Source: JBJYIN01 sp046237015
GTDB taxonomy: Bacteria; Pseudomonadota; Gammaproteobacteria; Enterobacterales; Enterobacteriaceae
Assembly: GCF_046237015.1 (NCBI RefSeq)
Contig: NZ_JBJYIN010000009.1
Span: 133,803-197,802 of the forward strand
Length of the DNA stretch: 64,000 nt
Direction of reading: 5' to 3'
The notes beneath the pieces were generated by a model. It was not told where the DNA came from and did no database searches. It saw nothing but the letters and a program-made list of their open reading frames with translations. The position numbers and the translations under genes are program-made. Of the stretch, positions 1 to 7,398 are shown piece by piece (position 1 is the stretch's first letter; each line of letters opens with the position of its first letter).

Positions 1-264
1 TGTCTCGCCTTTTTTTCCCAGCGATGTGTTGTTACTGTCGGCAAAGCCGACCACGGAAGCCCCCAACCGATGCATCGCGGTCTCGAAGGATAAACGTGTT
101 CGCGTTGAGGCTTCAAAAAAACAGCTGGCAATGACTTTGTGTTTTAACAGTTCAGGCTGAGGTTTGGCTTTCAGGCTTGCGGCAACCCGCAAGGCTAACG
201 CTAAATCCTCCCGGCTGAGGTCGTTAATCGAAATGATGTGTTTTTGATAAAGCGGATTGACCAT
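1..264 (-). CDS. pyrB: Aspartate carbamoyltransferase catalytic subunit PyrB, N-terminal part
   Basis: Catalyses carbamoyl-phosphate plus L-aspartate to N-carbamoyl-aspartate, the committed step of pyrimidine synthesis, in the cytoplasm. Only the first 88 codons are in the window; the gene runs off the left edge. The N-terminus begins MVNPLYQKHIISINDL and contains the carbamoyl-phosphate motif FEASTRTRLSFE followed by the loop residues SVVGFADSNNTS, as in enterobacterial PyrB. The ATG at 264 follows GTGAGGAG, a good ribosome-binding site. It lies 59 bases after the pyrimidine attenuator and leader peptide, so it is the first structural gene of a pyrBI-type operon; pyrI would lie outside the window. 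Confidence 0.95.
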   Translation of the reverse strand, partial: MVNPLYQKHIISINDLSREDLALALRVAASLKAKPQPELLKHKVIASCFFEASTRTRLSFETAMHRLGASVVGFADSNNTSLGKKGET

Positions 265-322
265 TTTTGTTTTTCTCCTCACGGTTGGCCCGGCAAACAC
301 GGAACGATTCGGTATAACAGGC

Positions 323-348
323 AAAAAAAAGCCCCTCAACAGAGGGGC
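323..348 (-). terminator. pyrBI attenuator terminator
   Basis: Read on the minus strand: a perfect stem GCCCCTC / GAGGGGC (bases 348-342 with 337-331), a 4-base loop, then eight T. The pyrL stop codon sits at the base of the loop, 59 bases before pyrB. This is the classic Rho-independent attenuator arrangement. Confidence 0.9.
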
Positions 349-458
349 TTTTTAAATAATCGGTTAAGTAACGGAAAGGAAAACGCTGGCTCCCTGCCGG
401 ATGGCAGTTGTGGTTGAGTACCAACATCAGCAGCGATTTTATTAATGCAATAGCGCAT
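336..458 (-). CDS. pyrL: pyrBI operon leader peptide PyrL (40 aa)
   Basis: A short ORF missing from ordinary gene lists. It starts at ATG 458 after GGAGGGGTT, reads MRYCINKIAADVG and then REPAFSFPLLNRLFKKPLC, and stops with TGA at 338-336, inside the attenuator hairpin. In E. coli, PyrL translation is coupled to UTP-dependent pausing of RNA polymerase: with scarce UTP the ribosome catches up and blocks the terminator, so pyrBI is read. The T-rich run coding AFSFPLL is the expected pause tract and the C-terminal part resembles the E. coli peptide. An overlapping longer frame (224-562) lacks a ribosome-binding site and I regard it as a shadow. Confidence 0.85.
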   Translation of the reverse strand: MRYCINKIAADVGTQPQLPSGREPAFSFPLLNRLFKKPLC

Positions 459-482
459 AACCCCTCCGGCAAATTGTCGGCG

Positions 483-510
483 ATTATACGCGCCGATGAC
501 GCTAATTCAA
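483..510 (-). promoter_or_regulatory. sigma-70 promoter of the pyrL-pyrB operon
   Basis: On the minus strand TTGAAT (510-505), a 16-base spacer and a perfect TATAAT (488-483), placed 25 bases before the pyrL start. Position and quality fit the pyrBI promoter. Confidence 0.75.
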
Positions 511-849
511 GCAGAAAACGTGATTTTTTGCGTATCGCAATCGGTTGCGATATGAATATCACGCTCTTAAAAATAATGCTTTGGAAGAGAATAATGTGGT
601 GCGGGACATGGAGTGTTCATCCATACCCGATAGACTGAAATATCCAGATCAGACATCTGGTTGAATCATTCTCATTAAGGCCATCGACGTGCATAATCGA
701 TACGATTAATGACGCCGAATGCCGAATAGTGAAATTCAGCTCACCTTTTCAGGATAACGCGCTGGCGAGGGCGATATTTGGAGAGTATAAAGTTTGCCAT
801 GATGCGGTTTTTATAAAACATGGTTTCATTTTAAAACGGAGACATAGTT
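511..849. other. Gene-free stretch between the pyrBI promoter and tabA
   Basis: No convincing ORF. It holds a small hairpin CCAGAT-N5-ATCTGG at 644-660 and A/T-rich sequence before tabA. A possible -10 (TATAAA at about 788) has only a poor -35. The tabA ribosome-binding site AACGGAGA lies just before 850. Confidence 0.4.
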
Positions 850-1317
850 ATGATCACAGGCAATATCCATCATCTTGAGCTGGTTCCTTATCTGCCTGCC
901 AAGCTGCGCGATGCTATCGAATACGTTAAGAAAAATATCACGGCAGATACGCCGTTGGGTAAGCATGATATCGACGGCAACAATGAATTTGTGCTGGTTT
1001 CTAACGATAGCACTGACCTGCTGGAAAAACGGCGTGCTGAGTATCATGCCAAATATCTGGATATCCAGATTGTGCTGTCTGGTGTCGAAGGTATGACGTT
1101 TAGCAACCTGCCTGCGGGTAAGCCGGATACGGATTGGCTGGCAGATAAAGATATTGCGTTTCTGCCATCGGGTGAACAGGAAAAGCAGTTTGTGATGCAA
1201 GCAGGGGACTTCGTGGTTTTCTTCCCAGGTGAAGTTCACAAACCATTGTGTGCCGTTGGTGAGCCAGCGCATGTACGCAAAGCCGTGGTGAAGATTGACG
1301 CTTCATTGGTACGGTAA
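850..1317 (+). CDS. tabA: YhcH/YjgK/YiaL-family protein TabA
   Basis: A 155-residue cupin-like protein of the YhcH/YjgK/YiaL family. In E. coli TabA (YjgK) affects biofilm formation and fimbrial genes and is linked to toxin-antitoxin systems; its chemistry is not firmly settled. Family hallmarks are the N-terminal MITGNI, the central EYHAKYLDIQIVLSG segment and the C-terminal FFPGEVHKP metal-site-like motif. Length matches the E. coli protein (about 150). The gene is convergent with argI, as in E. coli. Start: ATG 850 after CGGAGA with a 7-base spacer. The symbol rests on family plus synteny. Confidence 0.85.
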   Translation: MITGNIHHLELVPYLPAKLRDAIEYVKKNITADTPLGKHDIDGNNEFVLVSNDSTDLLEKRRAEYHAKYLDIQIVLSGVEGMTFSNLPAGKPDTDWLADKDIAFLPSGEQEKQFVMQAGDFVVFFPGEVHKPLCAVGEPAHVRKAVVKIDASLVR

Positions 1318-1326
1318 TGACGATTT

Positions 1327-1349
1327 CCCTCCCCGTTATAGGGGGAGGG
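1327..1349. terminator. Hairpin between convergent tabA and argI
   Basis: CCCTCCCC (1327-1334) and GGGGAGGG (1342-1349) form a strong GC stem between the two stop codons. There is no clear U-tract, so it may stabilise both 3' ends rather than act as a textbook terminator. Confidence 0.5.
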
Positions 1350-1366
1350 CTAATCGCTGTGGCGCG

Positions 1367-2374
1367 TTAATCCTGGCTTAATGTCGCGACCATAACGGCT
1401 TTTATCGTGTGCATACGGTTTTCAGCCTGATCGAACACGATGCTATGTGTTGATTCGAATACCTCATCCGTCACTTCTATTCCACCGTACAGCCCGTATT
1501 GTTCCGCCATTTGTTTGCCAAGCGTCGTTTGATCGTCATGAAAGGCTGGCAGGCAGTGCAGGAATTTCACCTGTGAGTTACCTGTTGCGGCAATCATTGC
1601 CATATTCACCTGATAAGGTTTTAGCAGTGCAATACGTTCCTGCCAAACCTCTTTCGGTTCTCCCATAGAAACCCATACGTCGGTATAGATAAAGTCAACG
1701 CCAGCAACGCCCGTGGCAACATCTTCCGTTAATGTGATGCTTCCGCCCATTTGTTTGGCTGCGGCCTGACATTCTGCAACCAGACCAGCTTCTGGCCAAC
1801 AGGCTGTCGGTGCAACCAGACGCAAATCTAATCCGGTTAGTGCAGCCGCTTCCAGCATGGTATTGCCCATGTTGTTACGCGCATCGCCGACATAGGCCAG
1901 TTTCATGGATGACAGTGGTTTTCCCGGTAAATGTTCCTGCATAGTTAACAAATCTGCCAACAGTTGGGTCGGGTGGAATTCATCCGTTAACCCGTTCCAG
2001 ACGGGGACGCCAGCATACTGTGCCAGCGTTTCGACAATTTGCTGACCATAGCCACGGTATTGAATACCATCGTACATTTTTCCCAGTACCCGGGCCGTGT
2101 CTTTAATGGACTCTTTATGACCGATTTGGCTACCGCTTGAACCTAAATAGGTTGCTCGCGCGCCCTGATCATACGCAGCAACTTCGAAAGAGCAGCGAGT
2201 TCGGGTCGAATCTTTTTCGAAGATGAGTGCGATGTTTTTGCCTTGCAGATGATGAGTTTCGTTGCCGCTTTTTTTATCGGCTTTTAGTTTGGCTGACAGG
2301 GCTAAAAGGTTGGCGATTTCTTCGGGGGTAAAATCCATTAACCTTAAAAAATGACGTTTATATATCGATTTCAT
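1367..2374 (-). CDS. argI: Ornithine carbamoyltransferase
   Basis: Makes L-citrulline from ornithine and carbamoyl phosphate in arginine biosynthesis; cytoplasmic trimer. Visible motifs: carbamoyl-phosphate loop STRTRCSFE (residues about 56-64), HPTQ, and the ornithine-binding/catalytic HCLPAFHD near the C-terminus. Counted from ATG 2374 it has 335 residues, one more than E. coli ArgI. The longer frame to 2398 begins with TTG; ATG 2374 is preferred because ACGGAG lies 9 bases upstream and the protein then begins MKSIYKRHFLRLMDFTP like its homologues. Regulated by ArgR through the adjoining ARG boxes. The E. coli argF paralogue would give the same call, but position beside rraB and tabA favours argI. 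Confidence 0.95.
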   Translation of the reverse strand: MKSIYKRHFLRLMDFTPEEIANLLALSAKLKADKKSGNETHHLQGKNIALIFEKDSTRTRCSFEVAAYDQGARATYLGSSGSQIGHKESIKDTARVLGKMYDGIQYRGYGQQIVETLAQYAGVPVWNGLTDEFHPTQLLADLLTMQEHLPGKPLSSMKLAYVGDARNNMGNTMLEAAALTGLDLRLVAPTACWPEAGLVAECQAAAKQMGGSITLTEDVATGVAGVDFIYTDVWVSMGEPKEVWQERIALLKPYQVNMAMIAATGNSQVKFLHCLPAFHDDQTTLGKQMAEQYGLYGGIEVTDEVFESTHSIVFDQAENRMHTIKAVMVATLSQD

Positions 2375-2406
2375 AACAGACATCTCCGTGTGGCTCAACG
2401 CTATCG

Positions 2407-2445
2407 GTTGAATATAAATTCACTTTATATGTGTAATTATTCAAT
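2407..2445. promoter_or_regulatory. Pair of ARG boxes (ArgR operator) overlapping the argI promoter
   Basis: Two 18-bp imperfect palindromes separated by 3 bp: core TGAATATAAATTCA (2409-2422, a perfect match to the ARG-box core) and TGTGTAATTATTCA (2430-2443). This spacing is the standard ArgR hexamer site. On the minus strand a TATAAA -10 (near 2427) lies between them, so bound ArgR-arginine would block argI transcription. Confidence 0.88.
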
Positions 2446-2536
2446 TTCAAGTGTTGATGTCAAACTTTATGGTGGAGACCTCTGCAACGCTGTGGGACAA
2501 TAACGAAATATTACGTCGATTAATGAGGACTGAGGC

Positions 2537-2962
2537 ATGGCAAACCGCGAACTGCTGGAAGAACAGCGTGAAGAGACACGCCTGATCATCGAAGAACTGC
2601 TGGAGGATGGCAGCGATCCCGATGCGCTTTATACTATTGAGCATCATTTTTCAGCGGAGAAATTTGACGTACTGGAAAAGGTTGCTGTAGAAGCATTCAA
2701 ACTCGGCTACGAAGTGACGGATGCAGAGGAACTCGAAGTTGAGGACGGTGTTTTGCTGATGTGTTGTGATGCGATTAGCGAAGTGGCGTTGAATGCTGAG
2801 TTAATCGATGCGCAGGTAGAGCAACTCCTGACACTGGCTGAACGTCATGGTGTGAACTATGACGGCTGGGGAACCTATTTCGAGGATCCTGATGGCGAAG
2901 ACGGTGAGGAAGGAGAAGACGAAGACTTTTATGATGAAGATGATGACGGAAAACGTCATTAA
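2537..2962 (+). CDS. rraB: Ribonuclease E inhibitor RraB
   Basis: RraB binds RNase E and changes the degradosome, lowering turnover of selected mRNAs. The 141-residue product begins MANRELLEEQREETRLIIEE and ends in a strongly acidic tail (EDGEEGEDEDFYDEDDD), both typical of RraB; E. coli RraB has 138 residues. Start: ATG 2537 after GAGGACTGAGGC. It is divergent from argI, as in E. coli, and followed by a strong inverted repeat. Confidence 0.93.
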   Translation: MANRELLEEQREETRLIIEELLEDGSDPDALYTIEHHFSAEKFDVLEKVAVEAFKLGYEVTDAEELEVEDGVLLMCCDAISEVALNAELIDAQVEQLLTLAERHGVNYDGWGTYFEDPDGEDGEEGEDEDFYDEDDDGKRH

Positions 2963-2985
2963 GTATGCCCGCGTGCCGTTAAAAT

Positions 2986-3019
2986 AATTTGGGTGAAGTT
3001 GACCAATTTCACCCAAATT
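2986..3019. terminator. Inverted repeat after rraB
   Basis: AATTTGGGTGAA (2986-2997) and TTCACCCAAATT (3008-3019) form a perfect 12-bp stem with a 10-base loop, 24 bases after the rraB stop. No long T-run follows; terminator or mRNA-stabilising hairpin. Confidence 0.65.
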
Positions 3020-3083
3020 ACCGCATGTATTTTCCCCCGCTATTAAATTTATTATGTTGGTTGGCTTATTTTTAATGGAATAA

Positions 3084-5231
3084 ATGATGTCAATAATAGG
3101 TGTTTTACATAAAAGCTATAGTGTTAAATCGGGTGTTCGTTACCCATATGTTTGCTCAGCTATTATAATAATAAATATAGCTGTTTATATTTTTCAAGAG
3201 GTGTTAAATGACTATCCACCTACATTCTCAGTATACTCACTTTATAAGATGGGTGGAAATGTTGGTGCATTAACATTAAGCGGCGATATATGGAGAATGT
3301 TCACGTCTTTATTCTTACATGGCAACTTAAAACACCTTGCAATGAATATGTTTGCGTTGTTAGTTTTTGGTAGCTTAGCGGAGAAACGATGGGGGCACTT
3401 TACCTTCTTTGTCGTGTATTTTGTTTGTGGATTGGCCGCCTCATTTTGTAGTGCTATTTGGAATTATTATAATGAAGCGGTAACAGTTTTTGATCAACAC
3501 GTCTTTACTGTTATTGTTTCTGTTGGTGCATCCGGGGCGATAGCCGGTATTTTGGGGGCTTGTATTGAACTTGCTTTTTCTGAAGAAGAAGACGGTGAAA
3601 GTGCACTCACATTTAGCGAATATTTTTTATTGGTTTTTTTCTTCTTTTCTTACGGTTTTTTTACCTCTAACGTTGATAATGTTGCTCACATCGGTGGTTT
3701 TATTATCGGAATCGCATTGTGCCTACCGTTAATGCTCTATCGTATCGAATGGTGCGAAAAGCGCACCATGTATATCTTCTATCTGATCTTTGTAGCATCG
3801 TTTGGTTTTCTTTTTTCATGGATGCTCCGCGATGAGTATGCGAAGCATGCGCCTGATGAATTAAGAGAGAAGGTGCAGAATATTTATACGAAGATGGAAT
3901 ATGATCGTCAACGAGCTATTTATTTGAAGGACATGGAGAAAATAGATGCTGACGCCGCCCGTAATGAATGGAAAAAACACGCTGCGACGCTTGAAAAGTT
4001 AGATACTAATACAGTGCAGTTAATCGATGAATCCCAATCAGCGGGGGTGTTATTACCTGGTTTTAATGGTCGTAAAGCTATTGCGGCCTTAGACGGCTCA
4101 TTTTTCTTGTTAGCAGGGTCACATCAGGCTGATAATAAATATTATGAAACCGTCTATCGTTATTCGCTTCAGAAGCCGAATTTTTTGGATAAAGTGATTG
4201 ATGCTGCTCGTGCTGAATTTGATGTGAATGAATTAATAACTAAACAATATATTTCCAGATTGGATGATGATAAACGAGCAGCGTTCACTCGTTTTAGTGA
4301 AGAGAAAAAAGAGGAAACTATTCGCCAGTATGCTAAATATTCCATTGAGGTTCCACTGATTGAGTTGTTTGGCCGAGGTATTGCGGATATGGCAGTGAGT
4401 GAGGATGGTCAATACGGTTATTTTGCCTCACTGGAAAAAAGTTCTGTTAGTGTGGTCGATTTATCAGATAAACGTATTATTAACACTGCCAAGATCGGTA
4501 ATGCTCCAAAGTCATTGGTGGTTCATGAAAACAGAATTTACGTTCTTGACCCCTCAATGTTCACTTTATTTATTCTCGATCGTGAATCTTTGTCTATCAT
4601 CGATACCTTAAGTTGGGCCGATGAGGGAAGTGATTACGCCGACTATATGTCATGGATGAAGAAAACTAAAATGGTAATAGATGGGGATGGGAACCATCTC
4701 TACTTTATTGATTATCGTAGTTTGTACTCAGTGTCCCTTTCAAAGAAAACGATCACGCGTATTGATCGACTTAGTCATTCCCGAACGTTGTCTTTTAGTG
4801 ACGGCGCATTGGATATTCGTACAGATAAGCAAGGAAGAGTATGGGCGCTGTTTGAGGATGGTATTTATTTACCCGATATGGAAGAGGATTTGTATTTTGA
4901 ATGTCATCCCCAGTCCTTCTCAAGGGAAATGTCAAATAATGCTGTTTTGGTTGTGATGAAAGATGGTTCTATGTTAATTGCGGAACCCAGACTGGATAAA
5001 CAGCGTATTTATGGCTATTCCGCCAGAACGGGCCTGTTGCTGCGAGTATGGGGGATGGGACATTATAGTCGTGATGAATTTAGTTTGATGGACATGCATG
5101 ATGGTGAACATATGTTCAGCTGGGCGGATAGAGAAGCACGCCTGCTGAAATTGAATCAAAGTACGATTATCTCTCCCGAATTACGTGAAACGGATTCGCT
5201 CTCGCGTTATCGGTGCCTTACTCAGGAATAA
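3084..5231 (+). CDS. Rhomboid-family intramembrane serine protease with large C-terminal propeller-like domain
   Basis: A 715-residue inner-membrane protein. Residues about 20-260 form a rhomboid core: HGNLKHLAMNM (79-89), the catalytic serine in GASG (Ser150), and the catalytic histidine in AHIGG (His202), with several hydrophobic helices. So the Ser/His dyad is intact. After a final membrane segment (about 228-246) comes a charged, probably coiled linker (about 255-310) and then a soluble region. From about residue 430 this contains YVTN/beta-propeller-like blades, for example ADMAVSEDGQYGYFAS, SVSVVDLSDKRI and NRIYVLDP. Ordinary rhomboids have about 200-280 residues, so this is a fusion. 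The gene is A/T-rich beside its neighbours and interrupts the rraB-yjgM pair known from E. coli, suggesting acquisition. Ribosome-binding site is weak (TGGAA); start could be the second ATG at 3087. Substrate unknown. Confidence 0.8.
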   Translation: MMSIIGVLHKSYSVKSGVRYPYVCSAIIIINIAVYIFQEVLNDYPPTFSVYSLYKMGGNVGALTLSGDIWRMFTSLFLHGNLKHLAMNMFALLVFGSLAEKRWGHFTFFVVYFVCGLAASFCSAIWNYYNEAVTVFDQHVFTVIVSVGASGAIAGILGACIELAFSEEEDGESALTFSEYFLLVFFFFSYGFFTSNVDNVAHIGGFIIGIALCLPLMLYRIEWCEKRTMYIFYLIFVASFGFLFSWMLRDEYAKHAPDELREKVQNIYTKMEYDRQRAIYLKDMEKIDADAARNEWKKHAATLEKLDTNTVQLIDESQSAGVLLPGFNGRKAIAALDGSFFLLAGSHQADNKYYETVYRYSLQKPNFLDKVIDAARAEFDVNELITKQYISRLDDDKRAAFTRFSEEKKEETIRQYAKYSIEVPLIELFGRGIADMAVSEDGQYGYFASLEKSSVSVVDLSDKRIINTAKIGNAPKSLVVHENRIYVLDPSMFTLFILDRESLSIIDTLSWADEGSDYADYMSWMKKTKMVIDGDGNHLYFIDYRSLYSVSLSKKTITRIDRLSHSRTLSFSDGALDIRTDKQGRVWALFEDGIYLPDMEEDLYFECHPQSFSREMSNNAVLVVMKDGSMLIAEPRLDKQRIYGYSARTGLLLRVWGMGHYSRDEFSLMDMHDGEHMFSWADREARLLKLNQSTIISPELRETDSLSRYRCLTQE

Positions 5232-5240
5232 CCACCGGGC

Positions 5241-5280
5241 GCCACCGCTTTGCGTTGTAAGTGCGGTGGCATTCTTTTTT
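5241..5280 (+). terminator. Rho-independent terminator of the rhomboid gene
   Basis: GCCACCGC (5241-5248) pairs with GCGGTGGC (5263-5270), followed by ATTCTTTTTT. A second hairpin, ACGTACAACC / GGTTGTACGT (5285-5317), stands between it and the convergent yjgM. Confidence 0.85.
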
Positions 5281-5335
5281 ACTTACGTACAACCGGCGCT
5301 GTGGGTTGGTTGTACGTTAGAAGATAGATGAAATA

Positions 5336-5839
5336 TCACAGCTTTTTCAGCATGGCCACTTCGCAGTCGGTATGTCCGGTATTTCCCATCGAATGAGGGA
5401 TATGTTCAAAACCGAGTGACTGGTAGAGCCGAATTGCGCTGGTTAAATGGGCGGTTGTTTCCAGGTAGCAACGGCGAAAACCGTGCTGCCGAGCAAATTC
5501 CAGCGCCTGTAACGCGAGTTGTCTTGCCAGTCCTTTTCCGCGCACTACGGGTAAAAAATACATTTTTTGCAATTCACACACGTCATCATCACCCGCGATT
5601 AACGGTGCGATGCCACCGCCGCCAACGACTTTACCTTCGTGTTCGACGACCCAATAGGCGCTGTTTGGCTGGTTGTATAGCGTAAACAGGTTATCCAGAT
5701 TGGGATCGGATACGGTATAGCCCTTATCGGCCGTCAAACCAAATTCAGCCGATACGCAACGGATAACGTAGGCGATGGCTGCGTCGTCTTGTACTGTAAT
5801 CGGGCGCACCCGAAGGCTGACAGGAATTGCGGTTGTCAT
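5336..5839 (-). CDS. yjgM: GNAT-family N-acetyltransferase (YjgM-like)
   Basis: A 167-residue single-domain GNAT acetyltransferase that would move an acetyl group from acetyl-CoA to an amine of an unknown acceptor. The acetyl-CoA loop is VVRGKGLARQLALQALEFA (the R/Q-x-x-G-x-G/A pattern) preceded by the beta-4 strand CELQKMYFLP; the C-terminal SAIRLYQSLGFE is also family-typical. Length equals that of E. coli YjgM as I remember it, and the gene lies between rraB and yjgN as there, so the symbol is based on synteny plus family. Start: ATG 5839. Confidence 0.75.
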   Translation of the reverse strand: MTTAIPVSLRVRPITVQDDAAIAYVIRCVSAEFGLTADKGYTVSDPNLDNLFTLYNQPNSAYWVVEHEGKVVGGGGIAPLIAGDDDVCELQKMYFLPVVRGKGLARQLALQALEFARQHGFRRCYLETTAHLTSAIRLYQSLGFEHIPHSMGNTGHTDCEVAMLKKL

Positions 5840-6107
5840 GATGTTTGCTCTTGTATTCTTGTTGTCTCTGACGTGATTTTATACCTAATGCCGCTGTGAT
5901 GTCGTGGTTGTGCGAATGGGGAATTGCAACGCGCATCCACGAGTTTCCACCTTCATATGCTTTGAGCACGATAAGGCCAGCTTTTAGTGTAATAGCATCT
6001 AACCCTATTTCGATGCAATAGCTGATTTTGTTGTTGTGTTTTTGTTCACCATGGTGGTGGTTAATGATGATTATTTTTTGTGATGATTGTTTTGCGATGA
6101 TTGTTGT

Positions 6108-6142
6108 AAGCGGCCCGACATGATTTAATAAGCCGCTTTTTT
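6108..6142 (+). terminator. Orphan intrinsic terminator upstream of yjgN
   Basis: AAGCGGC (6108-6114) and GCCGCTT (6132-6138) flank a 17-base loop and run into TTTTTT (6137-6142): a textbook plus-strand terminator. No plus-strand gene ends here, since yjgM points the other way. It must end an unannotated transcript or attenuate yjgN. The rest of the 5840-6207 gap contains no convincing ORF. Confidence 0.7.
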
Positions 6143-6207
6143 ACATGTTAAATGACCCTTAACGAATAAGGGGTCAATGAACGATTTCTTTTAGGATGAA
6201 AGGTTTC

Positions 6208-7389
6208 ATGGATATCAATACGTCGGAAAATAAAATGCGTCATCAGGTGAAATTTCACGGTAGCGGTGGTGAATATTTCTCTATCTGGTTAGTCAATGCA
6301 TTATTAACTGCGGTGACTTTGGGGATATATTCAGCTTGGGCGACAGTTCGCCGCCGCCGTTATTTTTATGGAAATACAGAAATTAATGGCGACCGTTTTG
6401 ACTATCATGCACAGCCTATGCAGATTCTAAAAGGCCGTCTCTTGGTGATCGGCGGCATTATTCTGTTTTATGCGCTGATGGCGCTGTCTCCTACTCTGGG
6501 AACACTGATATTAATCGCCCTGATGGGGCTGGCACCATGGCTTATTATTCGCAGTTGGCGTTATAACGCGCTTATGTCAAGCTACCGCGGTGTACGTTTT
6601 AATTATCATTGCAAAACAGGTAGAGCCTATTGGGTTTTGCTGTTTTGTCCAATATTACTGGTATTAGGTGCTTATCTTGGCTTGTTGATTGCGGCGATCA
6701 TTGCTGCGATGACGCATAGCCCTGTATTTATTACCCTATTGATACTCGCGATTGTTACTCCCGTCCTTGTCGCGGTAAAAGGCATTATTGCGATGATGCA
6801 AAACGATCTGTACGTCAATAATATGTTCTTTGGCGAGTCTTCGTTTCGTGCTGAATTGGCTAAAGGGCCTTTTATTAAATTCTTTTTGATTAGTTTGCTG
6901 ATCTTTATTCCTTTTCCGATTGCAGGGATTTCATTGATCAGTCCATTCCTTTTCTCCTTACTTCGGATGGATGTGATGGGGTGGGTTCCCGAGAACGTAG
7001 CGGGTATGATGTTGATGAACAACGCCTTTAATCTGATTATGGTGTTGGCTGTGACAGCCCTCGGCGTACTGGTTTCCAGTAGCTATCTGGCGGTGGCACA
7101 GCGCAACTATCTGTTTAATCAGACGCAAATAAATGGTGATATTAAGCTACGTTCTACCATGCAAACGATGTCATACATGTGGTTACTGATAACGAATAGT
7201 TTGATTACCGTTTTTTCGTTGGGATGGGCCACGCCAGTTGCCGAGGTTCGTCATGCTCGTTATCTGGCCAATGCGACGGTGATTGAAGGCGATCTGTCTC
7301 TGTTGAATGTGCACGCGCATCAAGACAGCGCAAATACGGCGGTGGCAGAAGAAGCTGTTAACGCATTCGATCTGAATGTTGGCATTTAA
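6208..7389 (+). CDS. yjgN: DUF898 inner-membrane protein YjgN
   Basis: A polytopic inner-membrane protein of the DUF898/YjgN family; function unknown. The family signature is repeated: FHGSGGEYFSIWLVN with TLGIYSAWATVRRRRYFYGNTEINGDRF near the N-terminus, and a similar SLGWATPVAEVRHARYLANAT at the C-terminus. Several long hydrophobic helices lie between. Length (about 393) agrees with E. coli YjgN (398). Two in-frame ATGs exist: 6196 and 6208. I prefer 6208 because AGGATGAAAGG lies just upstream of it. The stop is only 9 bases before an M48 protease gene, so the two are probably co-transcribed. Confidence 0.85.
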   Translation: MDINTSENKMRHQVKFHGSGGEYFSIWLVNALLTAVTLGIYSAWATVRRRRYFYGNTEINGDRFDYHAQPMQILKGRLLVIGGIILFYALMALSPTLGTLILIALMGLAPWLIIRSWRYNALMSSYRGVRFNYHCKTGRAYWVLLFCPILLVLGAYLGLLIAAIIAAMTHSPVFITLLILAIVTPVLVAVKGIIAMMQNDLYVNNMFFGESSFRAELAKGPFIKFFLISLLIFIPFPIAGISLISPFLFSLLRMDVMGWVPENVAGMMLMNNAFNLIMVLAVTALGVLVSSSYLAVAQRNYLFNQTQINGDIKLRSTMQTMSYMWLLITNSLITVFSLGWATPVAEVRHARYLANATVIEGDLSLLNVHAHQDSANTAVAEEAVNAFDLNVGI

Positions 7390-7398
7390 GGTCGTATT

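Noticed and set aside
224..562. 112-codon minus-strand ORF over the pyrBI leader
   Set aside because: No ribosome-binding site at its start and it lies over the promoter; the true leader is the 40-codon pyrL in another frame.
661..680. Fur-box-like sequence (AATGAGAATGATT on the minus strand)
   Set aside because: Only two hexamers fit and neither neighbouring gene is iron-related.
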